Below, in pieces: positions 7,714-14,761 of a stretch of 35,988 bases of DNA. A program made the translations under genes and the position numbers. The notes beneath the pieces were generated by a model that saw only the letters and a program-made list of their open reading frames with translations, was not told the DNA's origin and made no database searches. This DNA is from an uncultured Collinsella sp. (GTDB lineage: Bacteria; Actinomycetota; Coriobacteriia; Coriobacteriales; Coriobacteriaceae). Numbering within the stretch: the first letter of the stretch is position 1; each line of letters starts with the position of its first letter. The stretch covers positions 1 to 35,988 of the forward strand of contig CALAMG010000006.1 in the NCBI GenBank assembly GCA_937925715.1, written 5' to 3'.

Positions 7714-9603
7714 ATGAACGGAGTTTTGCTCATGGTTGTGGCTGCGGCGGTGCTCGCCTGCGGCTATCTGGGCTACGGCCGCTGGTTGGCCAACAAGTGG
7801 GGCGTTGACAAAGAGGCCCTCACGCCGGCCAAGCGCATGAAGGACGGCAAGAGCTTCTCGCCCGTCTCCGCCTTCACCGCGTTCTCGCACCAGTTCAGCT
7901 CGATCTGCGGTGCCGGCCCTGTCACGGGTACGATCGTCGCCATGGCCTTTGGCTGGCTGCCCGTCGTGCTCTGGGTCCTCGTCGGCGGCATCTTCTTTGG
8001 CGCCGTCCACGACTTTGGCGCCCTGTACGCTTCGATGAAGAACAACGGCAAGTCGCTCGCTCAGCTCATCGAGAAGTACATCGGCAAGACCGGCCGTCGC
8101 CTGTTCCTGCTGTTCTGCTGGCTGTTCTGCATCATCGTCATCGCCGCTTTCACCGACATGGTCTGCAAGACGTTCATGTTCACCCCGGCCGTTGACGCTT
8201 CTGGTGCTGCTACCGGTGCCGTCGACTTCACCAAGTCCTATGCCGCCGGCTGCGCTGGTACCATCTCCATCCTGTTCACCTTCGTCGCTATCGCCTTTGG
8301 TTGGGCCCAGAAGAAGTTCAACCTCACCGGCGCTGCCGAGTTCGTCACCGGCGTGGTCCTCATGGTACTCATGTTCGCCGTCGGTATGCAGTTCCCGGTC
8401 TACCTGGATAAGTTCCAGTGGTTCGCCGTCGTCATGGTCTACCTGGTCTTCGCTGGCGCTATGCCCATCCAGATGCTCAAGACTCCGCGTGACTACCTCA
8501 CTTCCATCATGATGATCGTCATGATCGTCTGCGCTGTCCTCGGCATCGTTGTCCTGGGTGTTAACGGCCAGGCTACGATGACCGCTCCGGTCTTCACCGG
8601 CTTTTCCGGTGCCTCCGGCATGATGTTTCCGGTCCTGTTCGTTTCCGTCGCTTGCGGTGCTCTCTCCGGTTTCCACAGCCTCGTTTCTTCCGGTACTTCC
8701 TCTAAGCAGGTCGAGAAGGAGCAGGACGCCGTCAAGGTCGGTTATGGCGCCATGATCGTCGAGTCCTTCGTCGGCATCCTTGCCATCATCGTTGCTGGCA
8801 TCATGTTCTCCGACATGAACACCGCCGGTACCGGCGCCCTTAACGCCGGCGTCGCTTCCACCCCGTTCCAGATCTTTGCCGCTGGCATCTCCCGCGGTAT
8901 GCAGGCCTTCGGTGTTGACGGCACGCTCGCAACCGTCTTCATGACCATGAACGTCTCCGCTCTGGCCCTGACCTCGCTCGACGCCGTCGCCCGCATCGCC
9001 CGCACCTCGTTCTCCGAGTTCTTTGCCCAGACCAACGACGCCCTGGCCATCGAGTCCAAGGCCGGCTACATGAAGGTCCTCGGCAACCCCTGGTTCGCCA
9101 CGGTTGTCACCCTGCTTCCTGGTCTCGCCCTCGCCTTTGGTGGCTATGCCAACATCTGGCCGCTCTTTGGTGCTTCCAACCAGCTGCTCGGCGGTATGAC
9201 GATGATCACCCTCGCCGTGTTCTGCAAGTGCACCGGCCGCAAGGGCTGGATGCTCTACGTGCCCGTCGTCTTCCTGCTCTGCTGCACCTTCACCTCGCTG
9301 GTCCAGAGCGCCATGGGCTGCATGACCGCTGTCCAGGCTTACGGCTTCTTCGGTACCATCCCGGCCACCGCTACCACGGCTGCCGTCTCCGTCGCCGCCA
9401 CCAAGGGCCTGCAGCTCGTCTTCGCCGTCCTGCTGATGGTCCTGGGCCTCATCGTTGCCGTCAACTGCCTCAAGGAGTTCTTCGGCAAGGAGGCCGGCTC
9501 CATGCCCGACGAGGAGCCCGAGTGGTCCGAGATGGGCAAGGCCGAGTATGGTCGCGCCGCTGCTGCTGAGGCTCCTGCCGACGCTGAGGCCGCCAAGGCT
9601 TAG
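7714..9603 (+). CDS. cstA: CstA-family peptide/pyruvate transporter
   Basis: A 629-residue polytopic inner-membrane protein of the carbon-starvation family. CstA homologues are linked to peptide uptake, and the E. coli members to pyruvate uptake. The N-terminal GYGRWLANKWGVD, the HQFSSICGAGPVTGT signature near residues 65-80, and about 15 or more hydrophobic segments are visible. The C-terminus ends in an acidic, Ala-rich cytoplasmic tail. The start follows AGGAGG at 7701-7706. Codons are strongly biased to C-ending forms (GTC, ATC, ACC), as in the ABC binding-protein gene, suggesting high expression. It is a single-gene unit with its own promoter, a leader terminator and a downstream terminator. 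Whether the substrate here is peptide or pyruvate cannot be read from sequence. Confidence 0.93.
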   Translation: MNGVLLMVVAAAVLACGYLGYGRWLANKWGVDKEALTPAKRMKDGKSFSPVSAFTAFSHQFSSICGAGPVTGTIVAMAFGWLPVVLWVLVGGIFFGAVHDFGALYASMKNNGKSLAQLIEKYIGKTGRRLFLLFCWLFCIIVIAAFTDMVCKTFMFTPAVDASGAATGAVDFTKSYAAGCAGTISILFTFVAIAFGWAQKKFNLTGAAEFVTGVVLMVLMFAVGMQFPVYLDKFQWFAVVMVYLVFAGAMPIQMLKTPRDYLTSIMMIVMIVCAVLGIVVLGVNGQATMTAPVFTGFSGASGMMFPVLFVSVACGALSGFHSLVSSGTSSKQVEKEQDAVKVGYGAMIVESFVGILAIIVAGIMFSDMNTAGTGALNAGVASTPFQIFAAGISRGMQAFGVDGTLATVFMTMNVSALALTSLDAVARIARTSFSEFFAQTNDALAIESKAGYMKVLGNPWFATVVTLLPGLALAFGGYANIWPLFGASNQLLGGMTMITLAVFCKCTGRKGWMLYVPVVFLLCCTFTSLVQSAMGCMTAVQAYGFFGTIPATATTAAVSVAATKGLQLVFAVLLMVLGLIVAVNCLKEFFGKEAGSMPDEEPEWSEMGKAEYGRAAAAEAPADAEAAKA

Positions 9604-9642
9604 CCGATCGGACGGATTGAATCCTCCATCTCTATGACTCGG

Positions 9643-9680
9643 AAAGACCGGGTCCGCAGAACGCGGGCCCGGTCTTTTTT
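9643..9680 (+). terminator. Intrinsic terminator of cstA
   Basis: AAAGACCGGG (9643-9652) pairs with CCCGGTCTTT, followed by a T run ending at 9680, 40 nt after the cstA stop. Confidence 0.92.
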
Positions 9681-9746
9681 GTAAAGAAGGGCGATGCTGG
9701 GGGTGTTCTCGCAGATGTTTTGCGTGGATGGCGGCGCGCGTTGTAC

Positions 9747-9772
9747 CATATGGACGTATATGTGTGCATATG
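9747..9772 (+). promoter_or_regulatory. Three CATATG-like repeats at exact 10-bp spacing
   Basis: CATATG (9747-9752), TATATG (9757-9762) and CATATG (9767-9772) are spaced exactly one helical turn apart, directly upstream of the TOPRIM gene's GTG start. The related arrangement CCATATG-TACG followed by ATATGT occurs upstream of the cell-wall hydrolase at 28592-28611. This could be an operator or a promoter element; the function is inferred. Confidence 0.35.
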
Positions 9773-9783
9773 AAAGGGGCCCC

Positions 9784-11943
9784 GTGGCCAAGACGGTATA
9801 TTCCGATAACCAACAAAATGTCGATGCTCTGGCTGAGCGTCTGAGCGGACAAACGTCGCTTTCTGCCGAGCGGGCAAAGCTGGTTGCATACGACCTGCTC
9901 TGCCGCAAGGCACTCAAGATCAAGTCGAGCGCGCTGGCGCAAATCTTCCGCTCCGTGGATAAGGAGTGCGATACCAAGGCGATGCGCGATGAGCTCATCG
10001 CGGCAAAGATTGTGACCAAGATCGAGGGCAGCGGCATTAATGGTCGCCCGGCGTTCTATACCATCAATGCCGAGATTCATGATGCCCAGGAGCAGCCTGT
10101 CGAGGATTCCGTTGAGGTGCCTGCTGCGGAAGAAGTTGCCCCGCGTGAGCGTATCGATACTGACGAGCTGCTCGATGAGCATGTCGTGCGTGCCTTTACC
10201 GCCAAGGCGGGTCGCGGCGGCTTTGGCGGGGGCGGCAAGCGCGATGCGCAACGCCGCGCTCAGCAGGAGCGCTTCCGTCGCGCCGTTGCTCAAAAGGATG
10301 GGGCCGTTACCGAGGTTGTCGAGAACGAGCCTGTCGTCGAGCCGCAGGAGCCTGTGAAGGAGCAAAAGCCCGTGGAGGCCCAAGAGCCCAAGCGTCGTCG
10401 CGGTGCGCATTTTAAGGCCGAGCAGCAGGACGTTATGCGCGATGCCGAAGAGGCTGCCGAGGTTGCGGACGATTCCGAGAAGCCGGCCAAGAAGGCCTCA
10501 GACTCGTGTCGTCCCGGTCGCGGCTTCGCAGGTCGTGCGTACCCTGTAAAGCGTCAGGAGAAGGCTAATCAGGTTCCGGAGGCGCGGGCCGAGAAGGCCG
10601 TGAAGCCTGCCGAGTCGGAAGTTCGTGAACAGAAGCCTGTTGATGAGCAGGCTGCGTCCGATACGGAGACTCAGGGCCAGCAACCCGCGGTTGAACAGAC
10701 GGGGGAGGGTACTTCGAGCAAGCCTCGCCGCCGTCGTCATCGTGGCGGTCGCGGCTCTAACGCTCAGGATGCCGCCGAGAATGTAGCGCCGCGCGACGAA
10801 GATGCGAAGGTAGATGCTCCAATGGAGCAGCCCAAGCGTCAGCCGGCGAAGGAGGGCAAGCCCGAACGTTCGCAGAAGCAGACGTCTACTTCGAAACGTG
10901 AGCGCAGTGTCCAAGGCGATTCTAAGCGCAAGTCTCAGAAGAAGCCCGATTCTGCTGCAGCAGATACGGCTGCCCAGCAGACTGAGTCGACTACCCATGG
11001 CGAGGTTTCGGCGTTTGCCCTAGCCCGTGTTCTGGGCAGGCAGCTGCTCAAGGTCGTCCCCACGCCCACGGCGCTCTCCAAGATCAAAGAGCAGCAGACC
11101 CAGATTGTAAGGGTTGAAGGCAAGGACGGTAAAAAGACGCCGCAGCGCGCTCAGCACAACGAAATGTCCAATCGCAAGATTGCCGAGGAAATCGCGATCA
11201 TTCAGGCTTGGGTCGAGCAAAACCGCGGTGCCGATACGCCGGTTGCCTCGCGCCGCCAGCGCGCCTACCAGATCTTCAATGACGAAAAAGCTTTTGACGG
11301 CAAGCATGGCGAGCGCCTGATCAGGCGTATGACCGAAAAGGGCATCAGCATGCAGGCGATCAAGGTCGCCCCCAACCGTCCGGTGCACTTTACGGGCTTC
11401 TTTACGCTGGGCGCCGACAAGCCGTTCATTATGGTCGAGAACCTGGATACCTACGACGAAATCGTCAAGCTTCTGCGCGGACGTAAACATGCCAAGCTCT
11501 TTGGTACCAAGGTGGGCGGCGTAATCTTTGGCGGCGGCTGCAAGGCGAGCGTCTCGCACGCACTGGATGATTATCTGGCCGAGATCGGTTATCGCTTTAG
11601 CTATGTCTACTACGTGGGCGACATCGATCGAGAGGGCGCGCGCATCGTCGAGCAGGCCCGCAATGCCAACGTCGTTGAGATTCGCCTGCATGCCGGCATG
11701 TATCGCGCCATGCTTGCCGAGCATAAGCGTCGCGTGAAGGCCGGCGGCGCGTGCGAGCCCGCGGCTGCCAACCAGGGCGTGCCGCAGAACCTGGCGGCGA
11801 CGATTAAGGATCTGCCCATGGTTACGCGCGTGCAGTTCCGCAACGTGCTGCGCGAGGGCGGACGAATTCCGCAGGAGATTCTGATGACCGCCGACTATCG
11901 GGATGGCGACTCGGGAAGCTTCGACCGCATGCTCAACAACTAG
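9784..11943 (+). CDS. Protein with a long disordered linker and a JetD-like TOPRIM C-terminal domain
   Basis: This is a 719-residue protein. Residues 1-100 look like a compact helical, winged-helix-type domain (INGRPAFYTINAE at its end). Residues about 105-415 are low-complexity and charged (Glu, Lys, Arg, Pro, Gln) with RRRRHRGGRG-type basic patches, typical of nucleic-acid-binding disordered linkers. The C-terminal part (about 430-719) has IMVENLDTYDE (Glu552), VIFGGG, then YYVGDIDREGARI with Asp613, Asp615 and Glu617. The Glu plus DxD layout and the flanking 'VEN' and 'GDIDxxG' strings resemble the DUF2220/JetD TOPRIM nuclease of Wadjet. No JetA, JetB or JetC neighbour is present. The GTG at 9784, after AAAGGGG, is preferred over an ATG at 9694. 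The fold assignment is by eye and needs a profile search. Confidence 0.6.
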   Translation: MAKTVYSDNQQNVDALAERLSGQTSLSAERAKLVAYDLLCRKALKIKSSALAQIFRSVDKECDTKAMRDELIAAKIVTKIEGSGINGRPAFYTINAEIHDAQEQPVEDSVEVPAAEEVAPRERIDTDELLDEHVVRAFTAKAGRGGFGGGGKRDAQRRAQQERFRRAVAQKDGAVTEVVENEPVVEPQEPVKEQKPVEAQEPKRRRGAHFKAEQQDVMRDAEEAAEVADDSEKPAKKASDSCRPGRGFAGRAYPVKRQEKANQVPEARAEKAVKPAESEVREQKPVDEQAASDTETQGQQPAVEQTGEGTSSKPRRRRHRGGRGSNAQDAAENVAPRDEDAKVDAPMEQPKRQPAKEGKPERSQKQTSTSKRERSVQGDSKRKSQKKPDSAAADTAAQQTESTTHGEVSAFALARVLGRQLLKVVPTPTALSKIKEQQTQIVRVEGKDGKKTPQRAQHNEMSNRKIAEEIAIIQAWVEQNRGADTPVASRRQRAYQIFNDEKAFDGKHGERLIRRMTEKGISMQAIKVAPNRPVHFTGFFTLGADKPFIMVENLDTYDEIVKLLRGRKHAKLFGTKVGGVIFGGGCKASVSHALDDYLAEIGYRFSYVYYVGDIDREGARIVEQARNANVVEIRLHAGMYRAMLAEHKRRVKAGGACEPAAANQGVPQNLAATIKDLPMVTRVQFRNVLREGGRIPQEILMTADYRDGDSGSFDRMLNN

Positions 11944-11950
11944 GGCGTTC

Positions 11951-12087
11951 GGCCCCGGGAGAGCGGGGACACCGGCTTAGGTTTCCTGCTCTACAGTCCT
12001 GCTCACGACGGAGGCCACATTAAGTGGCCTCCTGTTCGTGCGGAACTCGCGATAAACCTAAGCCGGTGTCCCCGCTCTCCCGGGGCC
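11951..12087 (+). repeat. Long palindromic element, copy B
   Basis: Perfect 34-bp arms (11951-11984 and 12054-12087) flank a 69-nt core with the family sequence: CCTGCTCTACAGTCCTGC, the ATTAA-loop hairpin with stem GGAGGCCAC/GTGGCCTCC extended by CACGA/TCGTG, and GTGCGGAACTCGCGAT. It starts 7 nt after the stop of the TOPRIM gene and is in that gene's orientation. It has no U-tract, so it is not an ordinary terminator. Confidence 0.92.
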
Positions 12088-12150
12088 TGTGACTACTTGG
12101 TTGTCGCATGTGGCTCGCTTTTCGGAACTGGGCTGATAATTTCTAGATGT

Positions 12151-12186
12151 AAGGCGCTCTTGGTCGTTATGGGCCTGGGGCGCCTT
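12151..12186 (+). other. Imperfect hairpin at the start of the tRNA-fragment patch
   Basis: AAGGCGC (12151-12157) pairs with GCGCCTT (12180-12186). The same left part recurs with changes at about 12262 (GAGGCGCTCT, then a GG and TATGGG). The patch thus looks like duplicated and diverged tRNA-downstream sequence. Confidence 0.35.
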
Positions 12187-12234
12187 CGCGTTTCCTCAGC
12201 TCCGCACCCTTGCGGGTTCGAATCCCTCCGCTTG
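12184..12234 (+). repeat. tRNA 3'-end-like direct repeat, copy 1
   Basis: This 51-bp segment matches 12366-12416 at 49 of 51 positions. It contains GCGGGTTCGAATCCCTCCG, which has the form of a tRNA T-arm and 3' acceptor strand. No 5' half is present, so it is not a functional tRNA. It lies on the strand opposite to tRNA-Gln. Confidence 0.75.
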
Positions 12235-12280
12235 GCGGCGTTGGCTCGATTTTCTTAACGCGAGGCGCTCTCGGCTGATA

Positions 12281-12296
12281 TGGGACGGAGGGATTC
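12281..12296 (-). repeat. Partial copy of the tRNA-Gln 3' end
   Basis: These 16 bp are identical to 12472-12487, the 3' acceptor and T-arm part of tRNA-Gln, in the same orientation. The match stops abruptly within the T-arm. Such fragments can be left by integration or recombination at tRNA 3' ends. Confidence 0.6.
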
Positions 12297-12365
12297 CGCG
12301 TCCGCCTTTTCGGCGGCCGCGTGCCGCTGCGTCGCTTCGCTCCTTGCGTGCTGCGCTGGAAAACG

Positions 12366-12416
12366 CTTCGCGTTTCCTCAGCTCCGCACCCTGGCGGGTT
12401 CGAATCCCTTCGCTTG
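12366..12416 (+). repeat. tRNA 3'-end-like direct repeat, copy 2
   Basis: This is the second copy of the 51-bp repeat at 12184-12234, with two substitutions. It again carries a T-arm-like GGTTCGAATCCC motif without a tRNA 5' half. Confidence 0.75.
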
Positions 12417-12420
12417 CCCA

Positions 12421-12458
12421 CAAGAAAGCGCCCCGGGCTGATGAAAGCCCAGGGCGCT
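12421..12458 (-). terminator. Intrinsic terminator of tRNA-Gln
   Basis: On the minus strand a 13-bp stem with one U-G wobble (12446-12458 with 12427-12439) is followed by TTTCTTG. It lies 9 nt beyond the encoded CCA. Confidence 0.85.
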
Positions 12459-12467
12459 CAGTTACCT

Positions 12468-12542
12468 TGGCTGGGACGGAGGGATTCGAACCCCCAACAG
12501 CCGGCACCAAAAACCGGAGTTCTACCGTTGAACTACGTCCCA
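12468..12542 (-). tRNA. tRNA-Gln (anticodon TTG)
   Basis: On the minus strand the gene reads TGGGACG at its 5' end and CGTCCCA at its 3' end, a 7-bp acceptor. It has the D-arm GTTC/GAAC and the anticodon stem CCGGT/GCCGG with loop TTTTGGT, giving anticodon TTG for glutamine CAA. The T-arm is GGGGG-TTCGAAT-CCCTC-like. Discriminator base G and a genome-encoded CCA (12468-12470) follow. The terminator at 12421-12458 is just downstream. Spurious short ORFs cross this locus on both strands. Confidence 0.95.
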
Positions 12543-12578
12543 GTATGGGTGTTGCCAAAAGCAACTCGTCTAGTTTAC

Positions 12579-13484
12579 CTAATCTGCGAGGGCATCGCAA
12601 ACGCCATCGAGCAGGCGTACCGCGAGCGTCTGGGCGTCGCTGGCAGTGAAGGTGCCGTTATAGCGCGTCATGCCCGTGAGCTCAATGCGGATGCGTGCCG
12701 GCTTTTGCTGCGCGGCGACATTGGCGGTGCGGATGCGCTGGGCCAGGTTGTGGCACTCGGCGAGGGCAATCGTGGCGCGCGGAGCGGCGTCGGCGGGCAG
12801 CTCGTCGCTTGCGATCTCGAGCACCAGGTCAACGTCGGTCGGGACCTCGGAGTCGCAAAGCATCATACCGCTGTTGTCGGTCGTCGCCGTGGCGATATTC
12901 CACATACGCGATGCTACGCTGCGCGCGATAGGGTCCTCGCCAATGACGGCAATCTGGAAACGCTCGAGTACGTTGGCCGCGCGGGCAAAGCCGATGCGCG
13001 ATTCGGCCTCGGTCACCGAAGGTTTACCCTCCCAAACGTGATGCAGGCGGTTGATATAGGCGTAGGTATCCTGGAAAGCCATACCGTCGGCAAACAGACC
13101 GACGTTTTCCTGGAACTGCTGAAGGGCTGCCTCGGTGTGAGGGCCAAAGTAGCCATCGTCTTCGCCGCAGGCAAAGCCCAAAACGTTGAGCGCCTTCTGC
13201 AGGGCCTGCACGTCGGCGCCATGGAAATTGGGCATACGCAGGTAGAGGGTGCGGTCGCCTAGCTTATACGAGGCGTCGACCAGGGCGCTCCAGCAGGGGA
13301 TATCGACGGCACAGCCAGCGGCAAGGCCGCTATCGAGCCTAAAGGTGCCAACAGCCTGTTCAGTGGTGGTGCCAAAACGCTTGTCGGCAACCTCGGTGTC
13401 ATCGATTGTATAGCCGAGCTGCAGAAGGCGGGACTGGACGTCCTCGACGGCTGCTCCCTGCATGCCCGTTGTAATAGGTTCCAT
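12579..13484 (-). CDS. Peptidoglycan-binding domain protein of unknown role
   Basis: The 301-residue product has two PG_binding_1-type repeats. The first is about 6-70 (GMQGAAVEDVQSRLLQLGY, then FGTTTEQAVGTFR). The second is about 80-150 (GADVQALQKALNVLGF, then YFGPHTEAALQQFQ). Residues 155-301 have an alpha/beta pattern (FQIAVIGED, DLVLEIASDEL, RIRIELTG) resembling an N-acetylmuramoyl-L-alanine amidase-like or hydrolase-like fold, but catalytic residues are not evident. No signal peptide or membrane segment is visible at the N-terminus, which is odd for a wall-binding protein. The start follows AAAGGGG with 7-nt spacing. A 138-nt gap separates it from the polyprenyl synthase gene upstream on the same strand. 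Confidence 0.75.
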   Translation of the reverse strand: MEPITTGMQGAAVEDVQSRLLQLGYTIDDTEVADKRFGTTTEQAVGTFRLDSGLAAGCAVDIPCWSALVDASYKLGDRTLYLRMPNFHGADVQALQKALNVLGFACGEDDGYFGPHTEAALQQFQENVGLFADGMAFQDTYAYINRLHHVWEGKPSVTEAESRIGFARAANVLERFQIAVIGEDPIARSVASRMWNIATATTDNSGMMLCDSEVPTDVDLVLEIASDELPADAAPRATIALAECHNLAQRIRTANVAAQQKPARIRIELTGMTRYNGTFTASDAQTLAVRLLDGVCDALAD

Positions 13485-13622
13485 GAACGAACCCCTTTCG
13501 GCGTACCATTCGTACTATTTGAGCGTGTGTCGGATAGACAACGCAAAGGGATGCATAAACATGCACTCAACAGTGTAGCAAGTTGTACCCAAATACGCTG
13601 CTGACAGGTTTTATAACCCCCG

Positions 13623-14648
13623 CTAGTTAAGGCGCTCCACAAAGAAATCTGCCATGGAGAGGAACAGTTCGCGTGCATGCGGGTCGAGCGAAACGTCCTC
13701 GATGGCGGCCTTGGCCTTAGCGGTCAGGTCCAGCGCGTAGGCGTGGGCGTAATCGATAGAGCCGGTCTCCTGGAAGATCTCCACGGCGCGCGCGAGCTGC
13801 GCGGGGTCCTCGGTGCCCGAGGAGAGGATCGCTTCAATCTCGTCGTGATAGCGCTCGTCTGACAGAGCGTGCACGGCAACGAGCGTGCGCTTACCCTCGG
13901 TGATGTCGGTGCGGAAGTCCTTGTTGGCGGCCTCCTTGGTACCGATCAAGTTGAGCAGATCATCTTGGATCTGGAAGGCAAGGCCCGTGTGCAGGCCAAA
14001 GGCGCGCAGCGCTTCGATTTGCTCATCGCTGCCGCCGCCGATAATGGCTCCGGCGGCAAGCGGCGTGGCTCCGCTGTAAAACGCGGTCTTGTGCGTCGCC
14101 ATGTCCAGGTAGTCATCAACCGAGATATCAAAGCGCCCGTCACGGACCCAACCCAGGTCGAGTGCCTGACCCTCGATGGTGCGGACGATCATCTCGGTGA
14201 GCTCGTGGAGTACGCGCAGCTTTACGTCTGCCTCAAGCGTGGGATCGTCGAGAACCGTCTTGGTGACCATGGTAAGTGCCAGGTCGCCGCAGTTGATAGC
14301 AAGGCCCGTGCCCTCGGTAAGGTGCATACAGGGCTTGCCTCGACGAAGCTGTCCGTTGTCGGCGATGTCGTCGTGGATCAGCGCGCCCGACTGGAAATGC
14401 TCGATAGCTGCCGCGGCGCTGCGGGCGCTCTCAAAGCTGCCGCCCACTGCGGTTGCGGCGAGCATGCAGATAAGCGGGCGGTGGCGCTTGCCGGCGTTGG
14501 CCGTAAAAGCCGAGAGCGGCGCGTACAGGTAGCGCTCAATATCGGCAGAGGTCGCCTGTCCGTCAAAGAACGTGGCCAGATAGTCGTTAATCTGGTCAAA
14601 GTGCTGGGCTAAAAAGCTGGTAAACGGACTGGACACGGGTTCTCGCAT
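13623..14648 (-). CDS. Polyprenyl diphosphate synthase (trans-isoprenyl, (2E)-type)
   Basis: This enzyme condenses isopentenyl diphosphate with allylic diphosphates to make a medium or long prenyl chain, such as a quinone side chain or farnesyl/geranylgeranyl diphosphate. The first aspartate-rich motif is IHDDIADN followed by GQLRRGKP; the second is FQIQDDLLNLIGT. GKRHRPL supplies the N-terminal Lys/Arg substrate contacts and EGKRTL lies near the C-terminus. The product is about 341 residues. An in-frame ATG at 14687 would add 13 residues; neither start has a convincing Shine-Dalgarno, so the N-terminus is uncertain. The chain length made cannot be deduced by eye. It lies downstream of the PTS fusion on the same strand. 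Confidence 0.88.
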   Translation of the reverse strand: MREPVSSPFTSFLAQHFDQINDYLATFFDGQATSADIERYLYAPLSAFTANAGKRHRPLICMLAATAVGGSFESARSAAAAIEHFQSGALIHDDIADNGQLRRGKPCMHLTEGTGLAINCGDLALTMVTKTVLDDPTLEADVKLRVLHELTEMIVRTIEGQALDLGWVRDGRFDISVDDYLDMATHKTAFYSGATPLAAGAIIGGGSDEQIEALRAFGLHTGLAFQIQDDLLNLIGTKEAANKDFRTDITEGKRTLVAVHALSDERYHDEIEAILSSGTEDPAQLARAVEIFQETGSIDYAHAYALDLTAKAKAAIEDVSLDPHARELFLSMADFFVERLN

Positions 14649-14761
14649 TCTTTCTGAGGTTGCATTGGTGCAATATGCAGACAACATATTGCCACATCAG
14701 GGCGTTTGGCGCGGCAGTTTTGGCGATTTAGGACAACGGGCGTGCGTTTGATGGAGCGCGC

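Noticed and set aside
7555..10410. A 951-codon open frame on the minus strand
   Set aside because: It is a shadow of cstA and of the start of the TOPRIM gene. It has Gly/Asp/His-rich low-complexity composition, no ribosome site and no recognisable domain, and it crosses two terminators.
11951..12087. Palindrome B as an ordinary terminator
   Set aside because: It has no U-tract, a 69-nt structured core, and relatives elsewhere with unrelated arms.
12184..12416. A second functional tRNA gene
   Set aside because: No 5' acceptor, D-arm or anticodon arm can be paired with the T-arm-like pieces.
12321..13262. Plus-strand frame with SNPQQPAPKTGVLPLNY-like sequence
   Set aside because: This is the well-known false protein produced by translating across tRNA genes on the wrong strand; it covers tRNA-Gln and the antisense of the next gene.
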